Below, piece by piece: positions 50,063 to 63,804 of a DNA stretch of 64,000 nucleotides. Source of the DNA: Sinotaia quadrata (lineage: Eukaryota; Mollusca; Gastropoda; Architaenioglossa; Viviparidae). The stretch spans positions 55,031,391 through 55,095,390 of the forward strand of contig CM054179.1 of assembly GCA_028829895.1 (NCBI GenBank), in the 5' to 3' direction. Both the position numbers and the translations under genes were made by a program. Positions within the stretch are counted from its first letter, which is position 1. Each line of letters begins with the position of its first letter. The notes beneath the pieces are model-generated. The model saw nothing but the letters and a program-made list of their open reading frames with translations, searched no databases and had not been told where the DNA came from.

Positions 50063-53000
50063 ATGGATCATCAGGGAAATGGTTCTGCAGGCAGAGGTAG
50101 AGTGATTCATTTAGTGCCTTTTAATATTTTGTTTGTGTGTAGATAATAATTATGTTATTATTTTAAAATCTGTCAACCAGCAAAATATTGCCCTATTCAA
50201 AGCATGTGCATAATTCTTTACTTAAAAAGGAAATTGTGTTATATATATGTGTTTGTGTGTATTTCCCTTTAAAAAATATCAGGAATATAATAACTTTAGT
50301 AATAAATGTGATTCTTTTTTATGCACTAATGAAAACATAAAGAATACTTTACATATTTCCTCGTGTTATTTATTTGTGTATTTTTATTTGTTAAAGAGGT
50401 TTTAACACTAAAATGTTTGCATTTAGAATGTCTGACAGTAAATTTATAATTCAGAAACTTTAAGGTAGATAAACAAAAATGCAGGATTTATGGTGCTGTT
50501 GTTTCTGTTCATGGGGTTGAGTTTCATCATTTAAAAATAGGCCTTGATCAAGTAAAATCTATTAAATATGCCATTTGCATTTATTTGAAACTAAACACTT
50601 TTTTTTTGTGGTGTAAAACTGTTGATTATGTTAAACTGAATTAATATTAATTGAAGGCTAAGTGTATTCTTCTCAGAACAACTGCTTCATGTCTGTTATC
50701 TAATCATTTTTTTTCCTGTTTTATACACTATTATTAATAATAATAGTTATGTTTAATGTTACATAAATTAATTAGTCTGTAATATTATAGAGTTTAGATG
50801 TTCAATTAATCTCATGTAGGAATCCTGTAAAAAGTATTTTTTTCAAACTTTTTCCCCAGTAAAATGAAAATTCTTTGTATAATTTTGTATAATTTCTGTT
50901 CCTACTTATTTTTTTGAACTGATAACAAATGTTTGTGTTTATTTGATGCATAGGAAGGATATAGAAATCTATATGAAGCATATTAGTTCTTTTTTGTTTC
51001 CTTAGTTTTACCTAACAAGTAACATTATCCATGTTATCTGAAAACACTTTAGTTTAATTGGCTGTATTTTATCAATTATTATTTTCCAGTAAAAGAACTA
51101 TTTATCACAAACTGTTTTTGTTTTGTTTGATTAAGGTTGTCAAATATAAATTCAAGATAAGCTTATTATTTATTTATAACTTGCTTTGGACTCATCTGAT
51201 GGAAGATATTTGTTCTTTAATTGATGTTTATGTCTACATTTTTCTCTTGTTTGGAATTTTTTATTTTAGGCAGTGGTACATCTCCAGATTTCAACATTCA
51301 GAATGAGACTGGTGCCAACTTGATTCTTAACAGTCCAACTATTGGAGGGTTTAATGTCACAGCACATACTGTAGCACTTATAAACCAGAGTGGCTTCTCA
51401 ACAAGAAGTCATCGACGCTACGAAAATCCAGGCGCCTATGAAGATGAAGCACTGAGGGACCCACTCCCTCCTCCTGATGTAACTGAGGAATTCACTTCTG
51501 ATGGTATGGGCTACTATATTATTGACAGTTATATTCATTTTTACTAAGTCTGAAACTGAGTATGAGACTTTTTGTGTGTGTGTAGAGCTATGCAGTGCTG
51601 CCTAGCATTGCTTCTGTTTGCTTTTAAAATTTACTTATGGCTTGATGCACTTAGAATAAGGATTAAGTAAATGTGACAAATGAATTGTCCACATTAATTA
51701 TGATTGTGGGTAAACATTTAGATTGATCAAGACTTGATGCATGGTTTGGGTTATTTATTTGTTAATACACAGTTTTCTAATTAATGTGCACACTCGTTTT
51801 GTACAACTTTTTGTAAATTTGATTGCTTGTATTGGTTTTGGTTAGATGTATTTATTGTTGTTCTCATTAAGTTGCAGGAGTGTTTTAAACACCTTATATA
51901 ATTTTTTAAAACTGGTATTGTTTATTTTAATGGTATAAAGTTTGTTCAAGTTGAAAAGACATTGGTTTGTTGAATTATTTTTTTTCCCAGTTGTTTATTG
52001 TTTTTGCACATTAAGATACAATTCAGTAAATGATGGTACCTAATCTTTCTCATAGTATTGACAAACTAGAAAAAAAATAATTAGAACCGTTTATTGGCAT
52101 TAAACAATAATGCAGCACGGTAGTTGTAGATTAGGTCAGGTGATGAATTTGGCAAAAGGTTCTATGTCTGAACTCCTGTGCTCACTGCTCAGGCTTTTGT
52201 TAGATGAGAAATGAGATAAGGAAATAAAACCAGAACATATATATCATAATAATTAAATAAATGAATATCATTCATCATATGTTGAAAGTGTATTTTAAAA
52301 TATCACACACGCACACACACGCACACACACACACACTGTCCAGCTGGAATGAATATGCAAATCTAAACAACAGAAGAATTTTAAAAATTCACATTTTCAT
52401 TATAATCTTTTTATTTTTGAGTGAGAGACTGAGATTTAAAAATTAGTTTTAGAAAGAAGTCTTACTGCAAGGATATATTGAAAAATGATTGGATATGTTT
52501 TTGTGTTTTAGAGCTTGAACGGAAAGTAGAAGATTCCTTTTTAACTCATGTGGCAAACAAGTGCAATACACAACAATGGCGGCGGCTAGGCATGTTACCC
52601 TTTTACATTTATTTTAATTTTAAATTGATTTAGCCAATAACATTTTTAATATTTGAATTGAGATTGCTGAAAAATTCAATAGGACCACAAAGAATTCAAA
52701 TAACTTTTTTTAATGGTCATCTTAAACCAAATGTACTATAATCCAGCTATCAATGTGCTCTGGATTATATGATCTTTTCTTTCAGTCTATAATCTTTACC
52801 ATATTTCCCATTTAAATGTATGAGAAGGTTAGCATGAGATTCTTTTTATAAGATCCCAACTAAAAACATGCTTAATGGCGTATTGATATTGTTTTACCAT
52901 TAGGTTTTTGTTGTCCACAGGCAGAAAACTAGATATGGATCAGTCTACAGTGGACCGAATGTTAGATGAAAACCATCAGAATATGCGAGAGTTTGTTTAC

Positions 53001-53150
53001 CAGATGTTGCGGGAGTGGAAGAAGCGTAAATCAACTGCGACAGTCAGAGACTTAGTACAAGTGTTATGCCAGTGTCATATGAGTGAAACTGCCTTGGAGC
53101 TTAGACATTTCCTTCGGTCAGTCCATCCTCCATTTCCGGATATACCATAG
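50063..53150 (+). CDS. IMD/RIPK1-type death-domain adaptor, copy B, with RHIM-like segment
   Basis: Four exons are read: 50063-50096, 51270-51503, 52512-52589 and 52921-53150, all phase 1, giving 191 residues. Order: short Gly-rich start MDHQGNGSAGRGSGTSPD; an Ile/Asn-rich RHIM-like segment at about residues 19-45 (NLILNSPTIGGFNVTAHTV) in which IG-x-x-N recalls the (I/V)-Q-(I/V)-G-x-x-N core; a linker with YEDEALRDPLPPPDVTEEFTSD; and a death domain over about residues 90-185 (VEDSFLTHVANKC, RRLGRKLDMDQSTVDRML, FVYQMLREWKKRK, ATVRDLVQVLCQCHMSETAL). RHIM-like plus death domain without kinase or caspase is the IMD layout, so a role in NF-kappaB innate signalling downstream of a receptor is inferred. 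The third intron uses a GC donor (52590 GCATGT). The exon plan matches copy A, 5 kb upstream, so this is a tandem duplication. FADD-like is the alternative; no DED is seen. Confidence 0.75.
52590..52920 (+). other. GC-AG intron (intron 3 of copy B)
   Basis: The frame requires the exon to end CGG CTA G and resume GC AGA AAA CTA. The donor is therefore GCATGT rather than GT, with acceptor TTGTTGTCCACAG. Copy A has a normal GTAAAT donor at the same place. Confidence 0.75.
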
Positions 53151-53601
53151 ACTTGACAAAACATGGGATTTGAAGTTTATTTGAAAGAATATTAATTTTA
53201 AACACTGTTTTGTTATGGGATTATGGCTTCTGCTAAGAGGATATTGTGATTACATAAAGTTCAAATCTTGTAACTACTGGTAATAATTTTCATCACATGA
53301 TTGGAATGCTTACATTGTCAGGTGTAACTTATAAAGAGTATATAGGTAACCTCAAACCAGTTGACTAATTGGTTTCTGGGTCACCATCATAAATCAAGTG
53401 TTGTAATTCAAACCCTTATATATTTTGTGAATATGCTTTCAGAGATCATCCTTTGAAGGGATTGCTAACATGATTACATAAATATATATGCACAAAAATT
53501 AGCAATTAATAATTCTTCACAGCACAATGTAAAACTGTCATCATTTATTCATTCAGAGTTTTGTCTCACATAGCATCATACAAGCTACATCCTTGCTTAA
53601 G

Positions 53602-53607
53602 AATAAA
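53602..53607 (+). terminator. possible poly(A) signal of death-domain gene B
   Basis: AATAAA about 450 bases after the copy B stop; a candidate only. Confidence 0.3.
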
Positions 53608-54947
53608 TGCTATTTCAGCTCGCTTGATATTATAAAGTCTGGGCAATTTCCAAATTCTTCAGTATGAAAGTTACAAACTATTTTTATTTTCTATGAAATT
53701 CTATATGTTCATCCACCCTGCCAATGTTTGTGCATAATTTGTTGAAGTATTTAACAATGAAAGTCACAGAAACTTAATTCTGTTGACTTTGGAGTTGTTA
53801 TTCATCCATCCATCCATCCATCTTCTCATTCATTGACATAGCATAAGTTTGTGTACATTAGAGGAAAGAAAAATAACCAGGGAAAATGGTTAGCAATGGT
53901 AATCTAAGATCCCCTCTCTTATGCAAGGTTCTCTTCCTTGAGATTTCCAAGTACATGTTTAACATTTGAGAGTTTCTTGTCATCATCCATCACTAACATG
54001 ATATTTTGTAGTTTTCAGTACTAAATGGGTAACCAAGTTCTCACCTCAGGCACTTGTAATAAGGTAGCTCACACCTTTACTAGTGGTCCATGTCAGTAGT
54101 TCCATATTGAGGAACAGACGATCATAAACTTGAAGCCATAGAAATATTGGGACCGTCATCCCATGTAACTAGATCTGTGGAAACAAATGTTCATTTGGGT
54201 TCATAAATCTAATGATTAACTTTCTATATATATTAACTTTTTATGTACGTGTGTGCATTTTCATTCAGAATGCAATTATTATTATCATTATTTTTTTAAC
54301 AAATAATTTTTCTCATAACTTTTTCTTATTGTTATTTACAAAAGGATTCCCTTTACATTATGCCATTGTTGTCATTGCAGACATCAGTATTTATTTATAT
54401 TAGATCATTATGTAGAATAGCGAATAGCATTTCTCTATTTCTGCACAGAATAAACTATTAACATTTCTTTCACCAATTCAGTCATTTGAATTTCCCAAGC
54501 TATATTACAATTCTCACATTCTTTTCTGCAGACTTCCAAGGTTTCCCTCATACTGTTTCTTTTTCTTTGAAAATGAAGGTAGAAATTAGAATTTTGGTAT
54601 TTAGGTTTTGATTTTTTTTCATCATACCATTACTTGTCTGGACCTTAACATCTATGCCTAAGATTTTTAATAATAATTGTTGGTGAAGTTTCTGAATCAT
54701 TTACAGTAAACTTGAAGTAAAATTGAAAGAAAAATATAGCATTGTCAAATGATAGTTAAAATGTTACTATAATAAAGGTAATAGGAATGAATTGAAGTGA
54801 AATTTATCTGATTATGAATTTAAATTTTAGAATATTTTATGGATAACTGCTTTAAGACTGTATCACACATGCAAACAAGAATTGTACACTTTATGGAAAC
54901 AAACTGAGTGTTTCCCCAAAATATGGGTACAAATGCAGAGAGCCTAC

Positions 54948-55075
54948 AAAAGGAAATGTTATATAAAAACCTGGGATACAATTTCAGAAAGCAATAGAGG
55001 GCCTTCAAAAGGAAATGTTATATAAAAACCTGGGATACAATTTCAGAAAGCAATAGAGGGCCTTCAAAAGGAAAC
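54948..55075. repeat. 59-bp direct duplication
   Basis: AAAAGGAAATGTTATATAAA through AGCAATAGAGGGCCTTC appears twice in a row, nearly identical. Confidence 0.9.
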
Positions 55076-55494
55076 ATGAGAAAGGCAATACATAGAGAAG
55101 AACAAATTATTTTCGTGAGTGTAATTTAATTATGAGAGACTATAAAGTTCAAAACTTTAATATGTGTGGTGTTTGTTTGTTTCTTTAAAAAAAAATCTAT
55201 ATATGATATTATCACTGCTTTAAAAACATTTCAAACACCAGTATGTTAGGCGTAGTAAACAGATTTGGCCTTTTAATTTTTTAAAAAATGTCAAAGGAGG
55301 GTAGCTTAATGGTCACTATGCTGTGTTGAAGGAACTATTAACAGCACTGTCGCCATTAAACAAACACATTAAAGTAGAAGATGATCTGAAAGGAATATAT
55401 TTTTGTGATAATTATGCTGCCTAATTAGTTATTTTATTAACTTTGTGACAACCTGCTGCTGTCTGGTGTTGCACATTCTTTGCTTTTCATTAGG

Positions 55495-55795
55495 ATGTTT
55501 CCAGATGACCCATTTCAGAAGAGAGACTTTTATTGTCATCATCTTTGTCTGTCATGCTGATATTCACAGATGACCCATTTTAGAAGTGTGACATTTATTG
55601 TCACAGTCTTTGTTTATCATGCTGATATTTACAGGTGACCCATTTCAGAAGAGTGACATTTATTGTCACAGTCTTTGTTTATCATGCTGATACTCACAGG
55701 TGACCCATTCCAGAAGAGTGACATTTATTGTCACAGTCTTTGTCAGCCATGCTGATATTCACAGGTGACCTATTTGTGATAGAATGATGCTCATT
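55495..55795. repeat. roughly 66-bp tandem repeat, about 4.5 copies
   Basis: The unit GGTGACCCATTTCAGAAGAG, TGACATTTATTGTCACAGTC, TTTGTTTATCATGCTGATAT recurs from 55503, each copy slightly diverged. Confidence 0.9.
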
Positions 55796-56255
55796 TCATT
55801 TCAGATCAACAATAACTTTGGCAATATAAACTGGCATTCTTTAGCTATGAGTATAAACGATTCTTTGATCGCATCATTATAAGTGTCACTTGTGTGCATG
55901 CTGAAAATGGGTTTTTCTAACCATATTCTATAATACATTCAAATAAAGGTAATGGATTATTTTCTTACTTTTCTTTTATGTACATCTGCAATGAAGGGTC
56001 TAGAATTGTAACATCATACTTCCGGTTTAAAGTAAAATCAAATTAAGGCTATTGTAATTTTGTATCTTTAGCATTTCAAAATAATTTATATTTACATAAA
56101 GTAATATTATATTCAGAAATTTAATTGTCAAATTTGTATGATAAAAGAATTTCTAATGATTAAATTTGGATTGTTTGGCAAGTACATGTAATTTATTTGT
56201 ATATATTCTTAAATAGTTTTCCTGTGTTAATGGATGTTGTTCCTTTAAATGAATA

Positions 56256-56335
56256 GGCAGTGGTAGAGAGCAGGGCATTAAATTAAATATCTTGCTAAGG
56301 AGGCCCTGATTTGATTCCCTTTGGGTGAAAAATTT
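56256..56335 (+). mobile_element. possible tRNA-derived SINE fragment
   Basis: GGCAGTGGTAGAG resembles a tRNA A box and GATTTGATTCC, about 55 bases on, resembles a B box. The spacing is tRNA-like but no cloverleaf can be drawn. No tail or target duplication is seen. Confidence 0.35.
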
Positions 56336-56459
56336 ACTGATGATTTGTTACTGTTTCTTGCTGAAGGGGTTTTAGTCTCTAATATATCAGATGGAAAGAT
56401 AAAATGGATCTTGTTGGTTATAGATCTCTTGGAAGAAGAAACTCAGAACAGGCAGACAT

Positions 56460-56612
56460 AGGTCACTGCCAATGTCAAATCATGACTGACAAATGCACGA
56501 TAGGGTTAGGATTAGGGGTTAGATTTAGGGACAGAATGCGTCGTCGCGCTTTTGTCCATCGCGTTTATGTCGGCATGCATTTGTCGGTGAACCATGTCAA
56601 ATGACCAGAAAA
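56460..56612. repeat. imperfect inverted repeat enclosing telomere-like words
   Basis: ACTGACAAATGCACGA and the reverse complement of TGCATTTGTCGGT face each other around GGGTTAGGATTAGGGGTTAG. The centre also holds CpG-rich GCGTCGTCGCGC. A MITE-like element is likely. Confidence 0.45.
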
Positions 56613-59600
56613 TCCACTTCAGATTCAGAACCCTCCAATTTCAATTTTTACACCAAAGATTCTTTTTCTAACTTTCCAGAAAACTCTCTTTCCAGCTGCT
56701 TGTGCTTATCTGCAACATTAGAAAATGGTTTAATGGGAATAGAACCTAAGAAAAACTACCAAAATAAACAAAACAGAGAAAGAATAACTATTCATAATTC
56801 ATGTTTGGTTGTTGTATTTGCTTCATTTTTTTAAATGCCTATTAAAATTTAATTGTTATATTGACTGCCAAAAAACTTCTATATAGTAATAAATTATGAC
56901 TGCTGAAGTTATAAAATAATTTAGTTTATAATCTGAAAGATAAAATTGTTGTAATATTTTTTTAATGTATGTATAACTAACATTTTTATACAGTAAAAAA
57001 AAAATTTCATTTTTCAAAATTAGTTTTTGACCAGTTAATTAATTGGTGAATATATTTGATTTATATATGTATGATGTATATTCCTCCTATTTATTTTAAA
57101 TTTTAGCTCTGTATTAGCATGATGATATATTGGAATAGATTGAATGTGCAAATGAGAATGATTTTTATGTTGATGTTGTCAAAATACATTGTTTAGTTGG
57201 AATTAAACAAAAAAAAATGAATTTTGTAATGATTTTATTGTCACTTATGCATTTTAAGTGTTTGACATTTCAGCTGACTTAAAAACATTCATGTATACGA
57301 TGATGGACCAATAACAGTGATTTCATTAAAGATCTTAATAAAGAGTTCATGACTTAGTTAACTTATTCTACATATAATTGGATACACATTTGTGCATGTC
57401 TGTGTTTGTGTATATGTGTATAATTAACACAGAACTGCAGGGTACAATATTGTAAATAATGGGTCGATATTTTGAAGGAGGTTGTGGCAAGTAATAAATT
57501 TTGTTTAATGATGAGGTACACATATAATTATCATATATCCAAACAATGGAAACTATATTTGGACTGCACTGACCTCAGCTGAATTCGACCCAATTCTTGC
57601 ACATCACATTCAAATGTATAGTAATTAAGGAAAGGGAAATGTATCTTACCTCTCATTAACAATTTGTGATGAATTTATTTACTTATTAGCGTTTGCAGTA
57701 CACCCCTTAAATGCAGAGTAATGTTTTTTAAAGGAAAATCTGGGAATACTGTGGTATGTTGTGTGGGATTAAAATTTTGGTTAAGTACCTCAAATGGTTT
57801 TCAAAAAGGTATGTATAAAGCAAATCCCCAGACAAAATCTCTGTGTGTGTATGCTGTATTATTTAACAGGGACTGTGCCAATGCCTATAAATATTTCGAT
57901 AATTTTCTTTCTTTGTTTTTTTCTTTTTTTTGGAGGGGTATACAAAAATATATTGTGAAATAATAACATGTAAAAAAATAACCAAGATATATATATTCTT
58001 GAAAAATATTTATATTGCTAGAATATGCAATGTCAATATTTTTTTTTCTTCATAAGGTGAGAGAAACTATTCAAGATTTTTTTCATTACAAAATTAATAA
58101 ATATTTTAAATTTTTTCACAAATTTCACTCTCTCTGTCTCAGCAGAGAATGAAAAGACAAGCACTGTCCTTAGTTGATTGGAGAAAAGTTTTAATCATCA
58201 TTTTTGGTGCATTTATTGTTAAGACATTTTCTCCAATGGCCTCAAAGATTGTTATGGGATCACAATATCATTACCTCTTTTCCTAGAAAAAGCACTATGC
58301 TTGTGTAGGTCTCGACTGTATATAATGACATCAGATATAAAGTTTGTGACATGATTGCGCACTTTTTTGTTGTTGTAAAATGTCATTAGACGTGCTCATC
58401 TAATTCAACTAAAAGCAATATGAACACAATCCGCTCACGATCAGTATAAATCTAAGTTCAAATCAAGTAGCAATTTCAAATTTTTTTATTATACAGTGTT
58501 TGTCCTTAAATCTGTAACAATTTTAGAAGGGCCATAGAGTCTCTCTTGTTTACAGACTGTGGCATGGTGGAGAAAGGAAGAAGTAAAATTACCCAAATGT
58601 GACATACATTTGAAATGGCTCATCTATCTAATTACCTACGTAACTACCTTCCCTAAAAGAAAGAATGAATAAAAAGTCAAAACGTGGTAAAGTTAACTCT
58701 GCTACGTTTAGCGTTTTGTACTCTGGTAGTTCAGTCCCTTGTCCAACACGATCCAAAAGAAACTTGATATCTTAGAACGTTGTGGGACATATTCACAACA
58801 TGGAAAGACCACATGGAATGCATGTGTTTGTGCGTTTATTTTTTAAATTAAAAATGTATACATTAATATGTTTCTCATTGTTTAGAAATGCTCTCATTTA
58901 AGAAAGGTTCAAATTGCTAGGTCAAGCGAAATTTGAACAGGTGAGAATTTAGATAGGACTTTAGGAAGGGTGAAGTGATTTGTCAACATGTTTTTTGATC
59001 TTTTAATTCGATTAAAATATCTTAGAATGTTAGTCTATAATAATAATTATAAAACAAAGAGGTGCCTTTAATGCGCTTCGCATACCGACGAAAACAGCAG
59101 TAGAACCCCGTGAAGATGAGATAAATGGACTTAGACTAGTTGAGTATAGACATTTAGCGTTGGGTGGCGTCAGTGTAGTTTGACTATATCACTTTATCAG
59201 TGCCTTATATCGATTTTCTCTTGAGTACATATTAAGTAAGGCCCAAACATTTTAAAGGAGTATATTCTGCTCAGATTTAGAGTGCTTGTCATCGTAATAG
59301 AAGCAAAAGTTAATTACGTTTTTAACTTTTACCTTTATATCAAGGTCATTTGGAAAAAGATGTATTGAATCATGCTCATGCATTAGGAACAGGAGCTGCA
59401 GTGCTAAACCATTATAGTTGAGAACAAATAATTTTAAATATTTTATCTATAAAGAAAACATGTTTAGTTATTCGTGATATAGCAATATTTCTAAGGGAAA
59501 TGGGATGAGATAAAGTCGTGCCATCAGCTCTACTTAAAAAGTTTGGAGGTTTCCACTCCCATTACCTTCACCTCTAATCACAACATTTCATATAAATGGT

Positions 59601-60050
59601 TATATCCAAATTATAATTACGAGAATATTAAGATATAAAGTTAGCATATGTAATTTAGGTTATAAAAATATCAGATTGTTTTGATGGTTAAGTATTAATA
59701 GTACTTTACCAAATTATTTGTAAAAATAATAGTAGAGTTGTTTTTAGTTTTAGTTTTGTTATTTATTTCCCTTTATTAGTTTATATTTTTATCTTGCAAA
59801 ACTTGTTGGCAACACTTTAAAGAAAAGAGCTTGTTTTATTCTTCACTTTATAATATTACTACAAAAATACTAGAAACTAATGAAGTATAATCAAAGTAAA
59901 TTCCTTTCTCTTTAAAAAATAATATTTTAAAATGTCCTTTGAAATCCATTTCAGATTTAAAAGACAAAGGATGCCTGAAGCAACATTAATGATGTCAAGG
60001 TCAGTTTATGCCTGGGAAATTGTAATTTAACTTGATACAAGACACCAAGG

Positions 60051-61661
60051 TTTGGGGAGTAAATTTGCCTATCCCTATTTCTAGACTTAATTGTTATATA
60101 AATTTTTAAATTGTCAAAGTCACCGGACCTTGGGCACTCCTTATGATGGTATTTTTGTAAGTGTCAGAGTTGAAGTAAACAACTCGAGTGGAGAATATGC
60201 TAGAAATTGCTAATGCATTGCAAACTAGTTCCAAATTGATGAGTAGTTTTTATTATCAAATGGTTGATTTATGAGAACAAGACCAACCAATGGGCTGAGA
60301 TCAAAAGTTTACATGCTGTAGATAATAGATAATTCTATTGTCTAATCACTTTGAATTTGGTGTGGCAAGAAGTCTGATCATGAAAGGCAGCTGTTAGCTT
60401 AATGGTGAGTTAACTGACCGATTGAGAGAGAATGGACTTTTTTCATGAATTTTGCTATTGATATATTATACTTGTTTTTTATGTAGAGATGTATTATTTG
60501 AGTAGACTATTATTTCTACAAATTGTGAACTATGATATATATGTGGTATGCTAAACACTTGACATGTTTCTAGTGAACCAGCACATAAAACTATTACACT
60601 GTATTTATAATCCTGTAATCATGCATCATGCTAATAAATACTGTTGCAGGAAACTGTAAGTTGAGACTTGAATGTAAGAAAGAATGGAGTTAAAAAGGAA
60701 TAAGCTGGAAACTTAGTGTTTGCTCCCTGGTTATATTTTTCAAGGAAAAAGCAGCCTTTCCTTGTTTTATTGGAATCTCCTGGTTCACTGATTATAGACC
60801 ACTATGATTGTGGTAGACGTGGGAGGGATCAGCTGCAGTGTGTGATATTGATATATATTGATATATATTATGGCAAGGTATGCTGTCTACATCGAGCAAT
60901 TTCTAGTACAAGGTGATTACTGGAAATTGCTACAGTTGTTCTGCTTGAGGGAGCTATTATAGCAGAGTGCCAGATTAGCCTTGAGAGAATAGCAGTGAAT
61001 CAGTGTTCTACAACTTGAAGAGGGAACATGTGGAGTTGACATGAACAATAATTTGTGACTTTATTAAAAAAGCATGTGAAAGATTATTGAGACAGTGCCT
61101 AAACCAGTTACGTAGAAACTGTTATCATTTTTTTATCTCTAATAACTCCATTTCAGTTCTCTGATAAGAATTATCCTGTGATTTGTATTGACACTAATCT
61201 ATTGAATTGTGTATTACTATTAGGATATAAGAATGTACAGATATTAAAATTATTTGAATGTGGTTTCATAGAAATATTGATGTCAAGTAGTCTTTTTCAT
61301 TGTATTTGTTATATGTTTATTTGATTGTTGATTTAATAAATTTATTGACCTTACACATATGATAACCATATGTTGAAGGAGACATTGGGTGGATGGGGGC
61401 ACACTGTCTATAGATTAAAGATGGATTTGTCTTCTCTTTTAGTAAAAAAATTTCCACCTATGGAAATATTGTATAATGGTAAATATTTGTCTTTTGGAAG
61501 AGAAAAAATGTTTACAGTGCATATCTGCCAATGAGAGAGACGAGTTTGTGCCTTCTGGAGAATTATTAATAACATAAGATTCTCATCACTTGTAATTAGT
61601 TATGGATGATTAATTAATAAATAATAATCATAACCATTAACTAGGTGGTGTTGGTGTCACA
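60051..61661 (+). mobile_element. LTR-like element copy 3, longest copy, with target duplication
   Basis: Begins TTTGGGGAGTAAATTTGCC (TGTGGTGGAGTAAATTTCC in copy 1) and ends GGTGTTGGTGTCACA. It is flanked by an exact 5-bp duplication CAAGG (60046-60050 and 61662-61666). It contains AATAAA words and no protein frame, as expected of a solo LTR or a non-autonomous element. It is the only copy with both ends and the internal block that copy 1 lacks. Confidence 0.75.
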
Positions 61662-61701
61662 CAAGGATTAGTATCATTAGACAAAATCAGATTGGTAATA
61701 A

Positions 61702-61777
61702 AATGGAAAACCTTGCATTGTATTTCCTTGTAAGTTATTTAGCTTTTCAAAGGAAATACAATGCAAGGTTTTCCATT
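61702..61777. repeat. perfect 28-bp inverted repeat
   Basis: Arms 61702-61729 (AATGGAAAACCTTGCATTGT...) and 61750-61777 are exact reverse complements around a 20-base loop, 40 bases after LTR copy 3. Confidence 0.95.
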
Positions 61778-61804
61778 CTGATGCAATTAGATGGAAAAGT
61801 CACC

Positions 61805-61995
61805 ATTTACAGTTTAATCTACGAATGATCTATGCATATATATAAAGATCTATGATCTTTAATCTATGCAGTTTAATCTAAGAATGATCTATGCAGATAT
61901 ATATAAATAAATAAATCTATGCAGTTTAATCTAAGAATGATCTATGCAGATATATATAAATAAATAAATCTATGCAGTTTAATCTAAGAATGATG
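61805..61995. repeat. roughly 55-60-bp tandem repeat, about three copies
   Basis: Copies share TGCAGTTTAATCTAAGAATG, ATCTATGCAGATATATATAA and ATAAATAAATCTA. Confidence 0.85.
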
Positions 61996-62632
61996 TTAGT
62001 GTCATACAATAAACAGCTAATGAATTATACTAGACTGTAAATCAGTCTCTGATTACATTTAAACAATGAAACAGCAGTAATTTTCAGAATTAAAATTTGT
62101 TGTTTGTAACAGCCTAAGTACGCACATAACAGGATTTTAAATATATATTATTCTAAGCATATTTGTAAATTGGTAAATGCTTTTATTGTAATTTGTTGTC
62201 TGCTGAATTTATTTTCATTGAAATGGTCATTAGTAGAAAGTAAAAAATTTCCTTACTATATATTCAATATCAGTCTGAATATAAATTTAATTGAAATGGT
62301 TCAGATTTATCTAGTGACATGGTCCATAATTTAGCATCACAGAGTACTTAGAGTATGCCAATTATCCATTAACTTTTGTGTCATTCTTAATAATGATAAT
62401 AATGTTTCAAAACGTACACATTTAAAAAAAAAAAATTACAGGACCATTAGACATTTTTATGTGTTCAAATGAACTATTTGATATAAGGTATCACACTTGG
62501 AGTTTATTATAATTCTTGCTAGAATGCCATAAGTTTTCATTTGATTGTTAACTCTTTATTCAAAAGAATGTTTGTTTTTCATCTAAAAACACAGCTGAGT
62601 TATTAGATTGTAAAGCATTCATTACAATTTGA

Positions 62633-63750
<1,118 letters not shown>

Positions 63751-63804
63751 AACTAGAAATCTCTTGAAGCCACATATTCTATGTAGTATTCTATGAATAC
63801 TAGA

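Larger units (their letters stand above)
53151..60045. other. intergenic DNA between death-domain gene B and LTR copy 3
   Basis: AT-rich with no conserved exon. It contains tandem repeats at 54948-55075 and 55495-55795, a SINE-like fragment near 56256 and an inverted-repeat segment with telomere-like words near 56460. Confidence 0.4.

Noticed and set aside
37606..53150. FADD as the identity of the two adaptors
   Set aside because: The death domains also resemble FADD, but there is no death-effector domain and the N-terminal part is RHIM-like, so IMD-like was preferred; the choice stays open.
55270..55340. Possible tRNA-like segment (GGTAGCTTAATGGTCACTATG)
   Set aside because: It has an A-box-like start but no B box and no cloverleaf.
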